From positions 1 through 64,000 of the forward strand of contig NZ_JAANAS010000039.1 in assembly GCF_011089875.1 (NCBI RefSeq): 64,000 nt of DNA. Direction: 5' to 3'. The notes beneath the pieces are model-generated. The model made no database searches. It was not told the origin of the DNA and saw only the letters and a program-made list of their open reading frames with translations. Positions within the stretch are counted from its first letter, which is position 1. Every line of letters begins with the position of its first letter. Both the position numbers and the translations under genes were made by a program. Source of the DNA: Psychroflexus maritimus. Lineage in GTDB: Bacteria > Bacteroidota > Bacteroidia > Flavobacteriales > Flavobacteriaceae. Below, piece after piece: positions 24,085-33,192 of this stretch.

Positions 24085-25584
24085 ATGAGTTACACAAAAC
24101 CAAAATTTGAAGAAAAGTACGGGAATTTTATTGGTGGAAAATTTGTCGCACCTAAAGGCGGGCAGTATTTTGAGAATACTTCCCCAACAAACAATCAACT
24201 AATTGCGAAATATCCGCGGTCTCAAAAAGAAGACGTTGATATGGCTATAGATGCCGCGTGGGAAGCCTTCGTATCCTGGGGAAAAACATCAGCGACAGAA
24301 CGTGCTTCTGTTCTTAACAAAATAGCGGATAAACTGGAAGAAAAATTGGAAGAATTTGCAGCCATTGAAACCTACGATAATGGTAAGCCAATTCGCGAAA
24401 CTGTAAATGCAGATATACCTTTAGCGGTAGATCATTTTAGGTATTTTGCCGGTGTAATTAGAGCTGAAGAAGGCTCAGCTACTGAACTAAACGAACATAC
24501 TGTTTCGTTAATCATCAAAGAACCGCTTGGAGTTGTAGCACAGATTATTCCATGGAACTTTCCGCTGTTAATGTTTGCATGGAAAGTTGCTCCCGCATTA
24601 GCAGCAGGAAATTGTATTGTACTTAAACCCGCAGAACAAACCCCCAGCTCAGTTACTTTTTTCGTAGAAGTGATGAGTGAGATTATTCCAGCAGGTGTGT
24701 TAAATATTGTTCATGGATTCGGCCCAGAGGCAGGAAAGCCATTGGCATCAAGTTCTAGAGTGAAAAAAGTTGCTTTCACCGGAGAAACAACAACGGGACA
24801 ATTAATTATGCAATATGCATCTAAAAACCTTAATCCAGTTACGATGGAGTTAGGTGGTAAATCGCCTAATATTTTCTTTAATTCTGTAATGGATCATGAC
24901 GATGATTTCTTAGACAAGTGTATTGAAGGAGCAGTTTTATTTGCCTTCAATCAAGGAGAGGTATGTACGTGTCCATCTCGAATTTTGGTTCAAGAAGATA
25001 TCTACGAAGCATTTATGGAACGCGTAATTAAACGCACAAAAGCCATTACACAAGGAGATCCTTTTGATATGAATACACAAGTTGGCGCTCAAGCTTCTAA
25101 TGACCAATTTGAAAAGATTCTTTCCTATATCAAAATAGGTAAGGAAGAAGGAGCTGAGGTGTTAGCAGGTGGCGAGGCTTATAAAGCTAGTGGTGAGTAT
25201 GAAGAAGGATTTTATGTTCAACCTACTATTCTGAAAGGACACAACAAAATGCGTGTTTTCCAAGAAGAAATTTTTGGTCCTGTAGTTTCAGTTTGTACCT
25301 TTAAAGATGAAAAAGAAGCTTTAGAAATTGCTAACGATACCCTTTATGGTTTAGGGGCAGGAGTTTGGACGCGAGATGCACACCAATTGTATCAAATTCC
25401 AAGAGCGATAGAAGCCGGTAGAGTTTGGGTGAATTGCTATCACGATTATCCAGCGCATGCGCCATTTGGTGGGTACAAAAAGTCTGGTTTTGGAAGAGAA
25501 AATCATTTAATGATGCTTGGCCATTACAGACAAACCAAGAACATGCTCATTTCTTATGATAAGAATAAATTAGGATTCTTTTAG
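24085..25584 (+). CDS. NAD-dependent aldehyde dehydrogenase (acetaldehyde/ExaC-type)
   Basis: The 499-residue protein belongs to the aldehyde dehydrogenase superfamily. It shows [22 protein letters not shown], the coenzyme motif FTGETTTG, the catalytic general base in [11 protein letters not shown], and the nucleophile in [12 protein letters not shown]. The double CTC is characteristic of acetaldehyde/ExaC-AldB-like enzymes. The C-terminus has [23 protein letters not shown]. It is followed 10 bases later by a DUF779 gene, the usual partner of this subgroup, and faces an AraC regulator. The likely role is oxidation of short-chain aldehydes to acids in the cytoplasm. Confidence 0.92.
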   Translation: MSYTKPKFEEKYGNFIGGKFVAPKGGQYFENTSPTNNQLIAKYPRSQKEDVDMAIDAAWEAFVSWGKTSATERASVLNKIADKLEEKLEEFAAIETYDNGKPIRETVNADIPLAVDHFRYFAGVIRAEEGSATELNEHTVSLIIKEPLGVVAQIIPWNFPLLMFAWKVAPALAAGNCIVLKPAEQTPSSVTFFVEVMSEIIPAGVLNIVHGFGPEAGKPLASSSRVKKVAFTGETTTGQLIMQYASKNLNPVTMELGGKSPNIFFNSVMDHDDDFLDKCIEGAVLFAFNQGEVCTCPSRILVQEDIYEAFMERVIKRTKAITQGDPFDMNTQVGAQASNDQFEKILSYIKIGKEEGAEVLAGGEAYKASGEYEEGFYVQPTILKGHNKMRVFQEEIFGPVVSVCTFKDEKEALEIANDTLYGLGAGVWTRDAHQLYQIPRAIEAGRVWVNCYHDYPAHAPFGGYKKSGFGRENHLMMLGHYRQTKNMLISYDKNKLGFF

Positions 25585-25593
25585 ACACGAATT

Positions 25594-25959
25594 ATGGAAG
25601 TAAAAAAAGTTGACATAACAGAAAATGCAGAAGAACTAGTTCATCAACTTAAGCAAAAGCACGGAGAAGTCATTTTTCATCAAAGCGGCGGTTGCTGCGA
25701 TGGATCTTCTCCTATGCTTCTTCCTAAAGATGACTTTTACATGGATGATTCAGATATTCATCTAGGAAGCATTGCAGGAGTTGATTTTTACATGAACGAA
25801 GCGCAATACGAATACTGGAAACATACGCATTTAACGATCGATGTGACTTCTGGTAGAGGCTCAAGTTTTTCGCTTGAAATTCCGGAAGGTTACCGCTTTA
25901 TCGTACATTCCAGGTTATTTACTGAAGAAGAGAAACAAGCTATAAAAGGGGAGAAATAA
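25594..25959 (+). CDS. DUF779 domain protein
   Basis: This 121-residue protein is made of the DUF779 domain, with HQSGGCCDGSSPMLLPKDDF near residue 30 and ITLD-like and SSFSLEIPEGYRFIVHSRLF blocks at the end. The conserved Cys-Cys pair is intact. DUF779 genes usually sit directly after alcohol/acetaldehyde dehydrogenases, as here, and are thought to assist them. No activity is established. The stop codon lies inside the hairpin of the terminator at 25944-25974. Confidence 0.9.
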   Translation: MEVKKVDITENAEELVHQLKQKHGEVIFHQSGGCCDGSSPMLLPKDDFYMDDSDIHLGSIAGVDFYMNEAQYEYWKHTHLTIDVTSGRGSSFSLEIPEGYRFIVHSRLFTEEEKQAIKGEK

Positions 25960-25974
25960 TGCTTCCCTTTTTTT
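25944..25974 (+). terminator. Intrinsic terminator overlapping the DUF779 stop
   Basis: AAAAGGGGAG (25944-25953) pairs with CTTCCCTTTT (25962-25971) with one G-U pair, followed by a T-run. The T-run runs into the stop codon of the convergent minus-strand gene, so the two genes are closely packed. Confidence 0.75.
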
Positions 25975-26608
25975 ATTTTTGAAAATCTAAAACACAATCT
26001 AGTTCACTCATAAAATACAATTCTGGGTAAACGTAATAATCGTTTATTTCATCGTATAATTCACTTCTAAAGATAAAATCTAATTGATATTTTTTTGATT
26101 GTAATGAAGCAATATATACTTCTGATGATTGTAATTGCTGGAGATTATTTTGGTCAATTAAAAAGAAACCACGATTTGTAATGTTGGAATAATCGGCTTC
26201 CTTTTGGTTAACAAACCCGCAAACTTTTTCGCCAAATTGAGGAAGGCTAACGTAGTTTCCGTTTTTTAATCGAAACGTAATTCGCGAGTCATTTCCAATA
26301 CAAATTGGATTTAAGTTTTCTTCAGCATCTTCTGTAATCTCAAGGTATAGGATAACATTACCTTTGTTATAAATTAAGCTAAAATCTATTACTCTTCCGC
26401 GTAAGGGAGTTGTCCATTCTTCAACCATTACAGGTTCTGTTTGAATAAACTCAATTTCTTCATTTTTATTTTGATTATAAGCTAAATAGATGCACTCATT
26501 TTCTTGACCTACATAAACATCTTTTTGTTCGGTATTTTCTTCTTGGGCAAAACAAATTAAGCCACTTAAGTGAAGAAAAAATACGCCTATTAGAAATTGT
26601 TTTTTCAT
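25973..26608 (-). CDS. Secreted protein of unknown function (paralogue B)
   Basis: The protein has 211 residues with an N-terminal signal peptide (about 1-21). No domain was recognised. It is clearly paralogous to the next upstream gene (26618-27220). Shared blocks include TEP.MVE, GR..DFSL...KG.VIL, PICIG against PVCIG, LPQFGEKVCGF against LPQIGAKLCGY, and the final LDCV. The Cys positions in CIG, VCG and LDC are kept in both copies, suggesting a conserved disulfide pattern in the periplasm. The two are 9 bases apart and were probably duplicated in tandem. Confidence 0.75.
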   Translation of the reverse strand: MKKQFLIGVFFLHLSGLICFAQEENTEQKDVYVGQENECIYLAYNQNKNEEIEFIQTEPVMVEEWTTPLRGRVIDFSLIYNKGNVILYLEITEDAEENLNPICIGNDSRITFRLKNGNYVSLPQFGEKVCGFVNQKEADYSNITNRGFFLIDQNNLQQLQSSEVYIASLQSKKYQLDFIFRSELYDEINDYYVYPELYFMSELDCVLDFQK

Positions 26609-26617
26609 AAAGTAAAA

Positions 26618-27220
26618 CTAGTCTTGAACTATAATTTTAGGATTAACAACACAATCTAATTGGTTAATAAAGAACCTTGAAGGATACAATTCTTGGTTTG
26701 TTTGTTCATTATAAAGACTTGACTTCATGATAAAACTGAAATTAAGTTCTTTAGAAGAAAAATTAATAAAAAGCACCTCATGATTCTTTAAGTTTTCAAA
26801 TTTATCTTCAGCGATTAAAAAAGAGGCCATGTTTTTAACGTTAACAAACCCCTTTTCTGAAGAAGGAATTTCATAACCACAAAGCTTTGCTCCAATTTGA
26901 GGAAGAATAATTTTATCACCATTACTTAAACTAAGTTCTAACTCAGCGCCTTTACCGATACAGACAGGGAGCAGCTTTTCTTTAGCATCTTTATAAATTT
27001 CAACATTTAAAATCACTAAGCCTTTAGTATTAAAGAGGCTAAAATCAACAATACGACCTTTTTGCTCGGTCTGAAAATTTTCTACCATAGTAGGCTCAGT
27101 TCTGAGTTCTGCAATATGCTTTTTACTTCCTAATTTCACTTCTGAGTACTTGCAATCGCTTTCTTGTGCAAATAGTTGAACCATAAAAAACAGCAGTAAT
27201 AATGGGTATATTTTTTTCAT
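26618..27220 (-). CDS. Secreted protein of unknown function (paralogue A)
   Basis: The 200-residue exported protein has a signal peptide (about 1-18). Its mature part aligns along its whole length with the 211-residue protein encoded just downstream, with the same Cys positions. No named family was recognised. Its ATG overlaps the TAA of the THUMP-like methyltransferase gene by one base, so the three genes probably form an operon. The function is unknown; the pairing and secretion suggest envelope proteins that diverged after duplication. Confidence 0.75.
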   Translation of the reverse strand: MKKIYPLLLLFFMVQLFAQESDCKYSEVKLGSKKHIAELRTEPTMVENFQTEQKGRIVDFSLFNTKGLVILNVEIYKDAKEKLLPVCIGKGAELELSLSNGDKIILPQIGAKLCGYEIPSSEKGFVNVKNMASFLIAEDKFENLKNHEVLFINFSSKELNFSFIMKSSLYNEQTNQELYPSRFFINQLDCVVNPKIIVQD

Positions 27221-28404
27221 TAACTAATTCTTTTGCAAAGGATTACTATTTTTGTATTTTGAGATGTGGTAAAAAAAACGAAATTTTCACCACCTTCTTC
27301 AATTTTGAATTTATTTATCAATTCCTTAACTAAAGTAGGAAAATTTTTTTTCACTACATTTAATTTCATAGATTTTAAACGCTTTTTAACGAGCTTTGTT
27401 TTATAAGGTACTATTTCACTGATTTCAAATACCTTGCCAGAAAAATTTTCGATGTGTTTATCACTTGTGTATAGGTGGGTATTTATATCAAGTTTTTTTA
27501 ATTTAAAACGCCTACTTACCAAATTAAATAAACCTGATTTCATTATTGAGCTCATAGGTTCATAAAGGTACTTTTGTGGTGGTGAAAAGATAGATTCTGC
27601 CTTATCTTCTAAAGTGAAATTTCCTTCAAAAGTCATTTCTGAAGTTCCGTTAAAGTCGATGCATTTTATCTTTGTTTCATTAGTTTGCAAGGCTTCAAAA
27701 TCTATGATCCACAGTAATTCTTTTACTTCGTTTTTTACTGAAACAATATGTATTTCAACTACGTTAGAAAGCTGTTTTAAGCCTAGTTTTAAATCTAAAA
27801 TAGGACTTGTTTTAATCAGTAAATTTTTAGTTTTTGAAGCTATTAAAGACCAATTTTCAATTAGGTCGGGGCTACAATCTTTCAGTTGAAACACTTTTCT
27901 TTTTTGTTCATTTCTTCGAGAAGGATCTACGTAAATACAATCTACTTTTTTAGTTAAATACTTCAAGAAATCAATACTGTTCTGATTTAAAAAATCAATA
28001 TTAGATTGCATCATTAATGCTGAATTATACTTTGCCAGCTTAGATAATTCGGCATTATGCTCTATATGAAAAACCTTCTTAAACTTTTTGGACAAATAAT
28101 AAGCGTCAACACCAAACCCTCCCGTTAAGTCAATGATAGAATCACCTTGCAAAAGTTTTGATTTATAATTAGCAGTAATTTCTGATGAAGTTTGGGCTAA
28201 GTTAATTAGTGGCGGAAACATAATTTTTTGGTTTTCAATCCAACTAGGCAATTTTTTTTTAAGACGCTTTCTTGCCTCAATTTGATTGACTAAAAATTCA
28301 ATACTGACCTCCTCAAAGGGGCAGCCTTTCAGTACTAATTTATTTATATCTTGATTTAAATTATCAGCAATGTATTTTCTGATTTTTTCAGCTATTTCAT
28401 TCAT
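27220..28404 (-). CDS. THUMP-like class I SAM methyltransferase
   Basis: The protein has 394 residues. A Rossmann methyltransferase core lies in the middle, with the SAM-binding motif IIDLTGGFGVDAYYLSKKF (about residues 90-110) and CIYVDPSRRN as the catalytic (D/N)PP-like motif (about 156-165). The C-terminal part resembles the THUMP-like domain found fused to such methylases in Bacteroidota. The substrate is probably RNA, but the modified base is unknown. It lies upstream of, and is coupled to, the two secreted paralogues. Confidence 0.8.
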   Translation of the reverse strand: MNEIAEKIRKYIADNLNQDINKLVLKGCPFEEVSIEFLVNQIEARKRLKKKLPSWIENQKIMFPPLINLAQTSSEITANYKSKLLQGDSIIDLTGGFGVDAYYLSKKFKKVFHIEHNAELSKLAKYNSALMMQSNIDFLNQNSIDFLKYLTKKVDCIYVDPSRRNEQKRKVFQLKDCSPDLIENWSLIASKTKNLLIKTSPILDLKLGLKQLSNVVEIHIVSVKNEVKELLWIIDFEALQTNETKIKCIDFNGTSEMTFEGNFTLEDKAESIFSPPQKYLYEPMSSIMKSGLFNLVSRRFKLKKLDINTHLYTSDKHIENFSGKVFEISEIVPYKTKLVKKRLKSMKLNVVKKNFPTLVKELINKFKIEEGGENFVFFTTSQNTKIVILCKRIS

Positions 28405-28876
28405 ATATTTACTTCATAAAGCAGGTTATAGATTTGCTAAAGCAAGTTTGCTTTAAATCTGTTAAATCTGATGGTATAAGACTCCTATAAGCTGTATTAA
28501 AAATACTTCTCTTAGATCGTTTGTTCTGTTTAATCATTTGTTGATAAGAGATTATAAAAGTAGCTTCATTATTTACTAATTTAAAACCTTTAGTGTTCAA
28601 TAAATAGGTTGAAACTCGGATATTTTTTATTATAAATTCATTTGTTTTATTATAAAAATCGATTTCTTTAAACCAACATTTTCGTTTAAGTATTTAGTTT
28701 TTAGAAGAAAATTCAACAAGTCAATTAATTTATAAAATTCTTTTTGATTTCAAGTCTATCTAAAATCATAGCTGTTTAGGATAGCTCAATAAAATTCAGG
28801 AGAACTTTTTTAGTTGGATATGTTTTATTTTCGATTGTAATTTTCATTGATGATGAGATCTTTAATGATTACCCAC
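28405..28876. other. Gene-poor gap of about 470 bases
   Basis: Between the THUMP-like methylase and glmM no recognisable gene, RNA or repeat is visible. A 63-codon minus-strand frame (28409-28600), basic and without a recognised family, ends 4 bases before the methylase start; it is more likely chance or leader than a real gene. The rest is AT-rich. It should contain the methylase promoter, but no full TTTG-TAnnTTTG match was found. Confidence 0.5.
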
Positions 28877-30262
28877 TTACCGCTTAACCAAAATTTCTAT
28901 TTCATTTATAACTTTAGACGCTAATTGATTGGCTTCTTCTTGCGAGGGAGCTTCGGTGTAAATGCGTATAATAGGTTCGGTATTTGATTTTCTTAAATGC
29001 ACCCATTTTTTCTCAAAATCGATTTTTACTCCATCAATTGTATTAACCTCCTCATTTTTATAGTTATCTTTCATTTGAAGCAATAATTGGTCAACATCAA
29101 TTTCAGGTGTTAGCTGAATTTTTTCTTTTGCCATAAAATAACTGGGGTAAGTTGCTTTTAATGCAGAGACTTTTATTTGCTTTTCAGCTAAAAGAGACAA
29201 AAATAAAGCTAAGCCAATTAGGCTATCTCGACCATAATGTAGTTTTGGGTCAATAATTCCACCATTTCCTTCCCCGCCAATAACTGCGTTTACTTCTTTC
29301 ATTTTAGCTACAACATTCACTTCTCCAACGGCGCTAGCAAAATATTGACCACCGTGTTTTTCTGTGACGTCTCGTAATGCTCTAGTGGAGGATAAATTAC
29401 TAACTGTGTTCCCTTTTTCTTTACTTAGTACATAATCTGCTACACTTACTAAGGTGTATTCTTCGCCAAACATTTTTCCATTTTCATCCATAAAAGCCAA
29501 GCGGTCAACGTCTGGATCAACAGTAACGCCAAGGTCTGCTTTTTCATCAAGTACCAATTTTGCTAATTCGCCAAGGTGTTTTTCTAAAGGCTCTGGATTG
29601 TGTGGAAAGTGTCCGGTAGGTTTGCAATACAATTCAACAACTTCAACGCCTAATGCTTTTAAGAGAGGAGGAATGCTAATACCTCCTGTAGAATTTACCC
29701 CATCAAAAACAACTTTTAAATTTGCTTTTTTTACTGCTTGTTTGTTTACTAGCGGATGTGCTAAAACTTGCTCAATGTGAAAATCAATATAAGTGTTGTT
29801 TTTTAAAATTTTACCTAAATCATCTACTTGAGCAAATTCGAAGTCTTCATTTTCAGCCAATTCCAAAATTATATTTCCATCTTCAGCATTTAGGAACTCA
29901 CCTTTTTTATTTAATAATTTCAAAGCATTCCACTCTTTAGGGTTATGGCTTGCCGTTAAAATAATACCTCCATTTGCTTTTTCGTTAGTAACTGCAACTT
30001 CAACCGTTGGCGTTGTAGAAAGTCCTAAATCAATAACCTCAATACCTAGGCCTACCAAACTTTGCATTACTAAACTTTGAATCATTTCTCCTGAAATTCT
30101 TGCATCTCTTCCTACAACTACCTTAGGTTTTTGCTTAGTTTTAGTCTTGAGCCACGTGCCATAAGCTGAGGCAAATTTTACAGCATCAACTGGAGTTAAG
30201 TTTTCTTTGGTTTTTCCTCCTATAGTTCCTCTAATTCCTGAAATGGATTTTATTAATGTCAT
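28877..30262 (-). CDS. glmM: Phosphoglucosamine mutase / phosphomannomutase family
   Basis: The 461-residue phosphohexomutase interconverts glucosamine-6-phosphate and -1-phosphate for peptidoglycan and LPS. The phosphoserine loop ILTASHNPKEWNALK (about residue 97 on), the metal loop VTVDPDVDRLAFMDENG and the sugar loop GGEGNGGIIDP are all visible. The C-terminal phosphate-binding RKSNTEPIIRIYTEA is complete. ATG at 30262 is chosen over TTG at 30268. GlmM is the usual name for this class in Bacteroidota, but a phosphomannomutase activity cannot be excluded. Confidence 0.88.
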   Translation of the reverse strand: MTLIKSISGIRGTIGGKTKENLTPVDAVKFASAYGTWLKTKTKQKPKVVVGRDARISGEMIQSLVMQSLVGLGIEVIDLGLSTTPTVEVAVTNEKANGGIILTASHNPKEWNALKLLNKKGEFLNAEDGNIILELAENEDFEFAQVDDLGKILKNNTYIDFHIEQVLAHPLVNKQAVKKANLKVVFDGVNSTGGISIPPLLKALGVEVVELYCKPTGHFPHNPEPLEKHLGELAKLVLDEKADLGVTVDPDVDRLAFMDENGKMFGEEYTLVSVADYVLSKEKGNTVSNLSSTRALRDVTEKHGGQYFASAVGEVNVVAKMKEVNAVIGGEGNGGIIDPKLHYGRDSLIGLALFLSLLAEKQIKVSALKATYPSYFMAKEKIQLTPEIDVDQLLLQMKDNYKNEEVNTIDGVKIDFEKKWVHLRKSNTEPIIRIYTEAPSQEEANQLASKVINEIEILVKR

Positions 30263-30353
30263 GTGCAATTGATTTTAAAAGTGTAAATATAAGTTTTCAT
30301 TGTTTTATATAAAATTTTAATCGATTTTTCCTTTTATTAATTATTTTAGACCA

Positions 30354-30944
30354 ATGAATTATTTAGCGCACATATACTTATCTGGAAATAATGAGGACTT
30401 GAAGATTGGTAACTTTATAGCTGATTTTTTAAAGCCTAAAGAAGTATTTGTCCTTCCCAAATTACAACAGGAAGGCGTTAAATTGCATCATAAAATTGAT
30501 AGATTTACCGATACTCACAAAGAAGTAAGAGCGGTTAGAACTATTTTTTTTGATGAGTTTAGACACTATAGTGCCGTATTAGTTGATGTAATATTTGATT
30601 ATTATTTAGCTAAAAATTGGGCAGATTACCATGACACCCCATTAACAATATATGCACAGAATTTTTACCAACTACTTTTAACTAGAAAAAGTAACTTACC
30701 TTCAAGTGTACAAGAAGTAATTCCTTTTATAACTAAAGGCGACTGGCTGTCTAGTTACGCACATTTGGATGGATTAACAAGAATACTAAAGCAAATGAAT
30801 AAGCGCACCAAAAATGCTACTGCCTTACATTCGTGCATTACTACCTTAACTACTAATGATGAATTTATTGCTCATCAGTTTAGGTCTTTTTTTAGGGATT
30901 TAAAAGAATATTCTGCTCAGGAAATCAAGCAAATTAGAAACTAA
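30354..30944 (+). CDS. acpH: Acyl carrier protein phosphodiesterase AcpH
   Basis: AcpH removes 4'-phosphopantetheine from holo-ACP. The 196-residue protein has the DUF479 signature MNYLAHIYLSGNNEDLKIGNFIADFLK at its start, then HHKIDRFTDTHKEVR with the metal-binding His and Asp residues, and VDVIFDYYLAKNW. Length is normal. The gene is divergent from glmM and convergent with menA, with a 4-base overlap. It would act on ACPs, and an ACP and a PPTase-like protein are encoded about 29 kb away. Confidence 0.92.
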   Translation: MNYLAHIYLSGNNEDLKIGNFIADFLKPKEVFVLPKLQQEGVKLHHKIDRFTDTHKEVRAVRTIFFDEFRHYSAVLVDVIFDYYLAKNWADYHDTPLTIYAQNFYQLLLTRKSNLPSSVQEVIPFITKGDWLSSYAHLDGLTRILKQMNKRTKNATALHSCITTLTTNDEFIAHQFRSFFRDLKEYSAQEIKQIRN

Positions 30945-31846
30945 CTGAAAATTTGAAGTAACATCCAGGACAAACATAAACCAAAGGTACTTAATGCCAC
31001 TTTCTTTAGTTCTGGATCAAGTTCTTTTGCAACGGTATTTTTATGAACCTTGATTAGATGGGTAAAAAATGGAATAACAAATAGAAAAGGAAGTAGATCT
31101 GAAATTTTTTTAGCCTCAATACCAATAGTTAACAGCGAAAAAAACAATCCAAGAAGGATTAAAAGGCTGTGATAAACTTTTGCTTTTTTTATTCCCATTT
31201 GAACTACTAAAGTGAGTTTGTTTGAATTTTTATCTCCTACTAAATCACGCATATTGTTTAAGTTAAGCACAGCCGTACTTAATAACCCTATACCAATTCC
31301 TGGAAAAACTATTTTAATGTTAATAAGTTTTGTGTATAAAAAATAAGACCCAATTACACTAACCAAACCAAAAAATAGAAACACAAATAAATCGCCAAAC
31401 CCTTTGTAGCCATAAGCCGAATTACCAACAGTATAATTGATTGCAGCTACAATAGCTATAATTCCTAGTATCAGAAATAAAATTGAATAGAAAAAATTTT
31501 CACTACCAAAAGCTTGGTAAATTAAGGCTAAAGCTAACAAAAAAGCAATTGCAGCATTGATAATGATTCCTTTTTTTAGCTCTTTATCGGTTAACAAGCC
31601 TGATTGCAAGGCTCTTTTTGGTCCTGTTCTTTCATTATTGTCGGTACCTTTTACACCATCGCCATAGTCGTTGGCGAAATTAGATAAGATTTGTAAGGCT
31701 AATGTGGTTAATATAGCTAACCAAAAAATAAGATTATTCCATTGCGGGGTAGCATACACAAAAGCACTACTCATTAAAATACCAGCTACAGATAGTGGCA
31801 GGGTTCTTAACCTAGCTGCATTGACCCAAGCTTTAATTTTTTTCAT
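30941..31846 (-). CDS. menA: 1,4-dihydroxy-2-naphthoate polyprenyltransferase MenA
   Basis: MenA prenylates DHNA to demethylmenaquinone in the inner membrane. The 301-residue UbiA-type protein has eight or nine membrane helices. The first aspartate motif is NFANDYGDGVKGTDNNERTG (N-x3-D-x3-D type), and the second is NNMRDLVGDKNSN. The N-terminal WVNAARLRTLPLSVAG is typical of MenA. The gene shares a base with the end of purB, so it is probably co-transcribed with it. menG (ubiE) for the next step is at 40466. Confidence 0.94.
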   Translation of the reverse strand: MKKIKAWVNAARLRTLPLSVAGILMSSAFVYATPQWNNLIFWLAILTTLALQILSNFANDYGDGVKGTDNNERTGPKRALQSGLLTDKELKKGIIINAAIAFLLALALIYQAFGSENFFYSILFLILGIIAIVAAINYTVGNSAYGYKGFGDLFVFLFFGLVSVIGSYFLYTKLINIKIVFPGIGIGLLSTAVLNLNNMRDLVGDKNSNKLTLVVQMGIKKAKVYHSLLILLGLFFSLLTIGIEAKKISDLLPFLFVIPFFTHLIKVHKNTVAKELDPELKKVALSTFGLCLSWMLLQIFS

Positions 31847-33183
31847 TAAATTCCTGTGTAGTTTTGTGGTGTAATCTGCATTAATTCTTCTTTTACAGCA
31901 TCATTAATTGCTAACGATGAAATAAAAGCATGCATACTTTCTTTAGTTATTTTAGTATTGGTTCTAGTCAAATCTTTTAAGGCTTCATATGGGTTGGGAT
32001 AAGCTTCCCTTCGCAGAATAGTTTGAATAGCTTCAGCTACAACAGCCCACTGATTTTCTAGGTCCGTGTTTAATTTATCTTCGTTTAATAAAAGTTTATT
32101 TAAGCCTTTTAAAGTAGATTGAAAAGCAATTAAAGTGTGACCAATTGGCACACCTATGTTTCTTAGTACAGTTGAATCGGTTAAATCTCTCTGCAACCTA
32201 CTAATAGGTAATTTACTTGATAAGTGTTCAAAATTTGCATTGGCAATGCCTATATTTCCTTCTGAATTTTCAAAATCAATAGGGTTTACTTTATGCGGCA
32301 TTGCAGAAGACCCTATTTCTCCTTTTTTTATTTTTTGTTTGAAATAATCCATAGAAACATAAGACCAAATATCTTTATTGAGGTCGTTTATAACGTTGTT
32401 TATTCGTTTTAATCCGTCAAAAAGTGCGGCTAAATGATCGTAATGTTCAATTTGTGTAGTAGGGAAGGAGTGGTAAAGCCCTAGGCGGTCTTCAACAAAT
32501 TTATTTCCAAAAGCTTTCCAATTTATTTTAGGATAAGCCACATGGTGCGCATTATAATTTCCAGTTGCTCCTCCAAATTTAGCAGCAAAAGGAATTTGCA
32601 AAACTAATTTAATTTGTTCATCAAGACGCTGTACAAAAACTCCAATTTCTTTTCCTAACCGTGTTGGAGAGGCCGGTTGACCATGAGTTCTAGCTAACAT
32701 AGGAACATCTTTCCATTCATTTTGAAGTGTTTGAAGCTGGTCTTTTAACTCTTCTAAAACTGGCATATAGACTTCTTCAAAAGCAACCTTTAATGACAAC
32801 GGAACGGCTGTGTTGTTGATGTCTTGAGAAGTTAAACCAAAATGAATAAATTCTTTAAACTCCTGCAAGCCAAGTTCGTCAAATTTGGATTTTATAAAGT
32901 ATTCAACAGCTTTTACATCGTGATTAGTAACCTTTTCTATGTCCTTAATTTTACTTGCATCTTCAATACTAAAATTGCTATAAATTTTCCTCAATTTAGG
33001 AAAAAACGAAGAATCAACTTTTGCTAATTGAGGAAGCGGAATTTCACAGAGCTGAATAAAATATTCAATTTCTACAAGCACTCGATATTTAATCAAACCA
33101 AATTCACTTAAGTAAGGAATTAGCTTTTCAGTTTTATTGTGATATCTTCCGTCTATGGGTGAAATACTGAGTAAAGTGTTCAT
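31846..33183 (-). CDS. purB: Adenylosuccinate lyase PurB
   Basis: PurB acts twice in purine synthesis, on SAICAR and on adenylosuccinate. The 445-residue protein starts with LLSISPIDGRYHNKTEKL, has HFGLTSQDINNTAVPL and ARTHGQPASPTRLGKE, and contains the fumarase/lyase signature GSSAMPHKVNPIDFEN near residue 293. The length matches the E. coli-type subgroup of about 455 residues. It lies 9 bases downstream of the sirtuin gene and overlaps menA by one base. Confidence 0.97.
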   Translation of the reverse strand: MNTLLSISPIDGRYHNKTEKLIPYLSEFGLIKYRVLVEIEYFIQLCEIPLPQLAKVDSSFFPKLRKIYSNFSIEDASKIKDIEKVTNHDVKAVEYFIKSKFDELGLQEFKEFIHFGLTSQDINNTAVPLSLKVAFEEVYMPVLEELKDQLQTLQNEWKDVPMLARTHGQPASPTRLGKEIGVFVQRLDEQIKLVLQIPFAAKFGGATGNYNAHHVAYPKINWKAFGNKFVEDRLGLYHSFPTTQIEHYDHLAALFDGLKRINNVINDLNKDIWSYVSMDYFKQKIKKGEIGSSAMPHKVNPIDFENSEGNIGIANANFEHLSSKLPISRLQRDLTDSTVLRNIGVPIGHTLIAFQSTLKGLNKLLLNEDKLNTDLENQWAVVAEAIQTILRREAYPNPYEALKDLTRTNTKITKESMHAFISSLAINDAVKEELMQITPQNYTGI

Positions 33184-33192
33184 TGTCTTTAA

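Noticed and set aside
28409-28600. A 63-residue minus-strand frame as a gene
   Set aside because: It is AT-rich, has no recognised family or signal peptide, and no promoter element was seen; kept only as part of the gap description.
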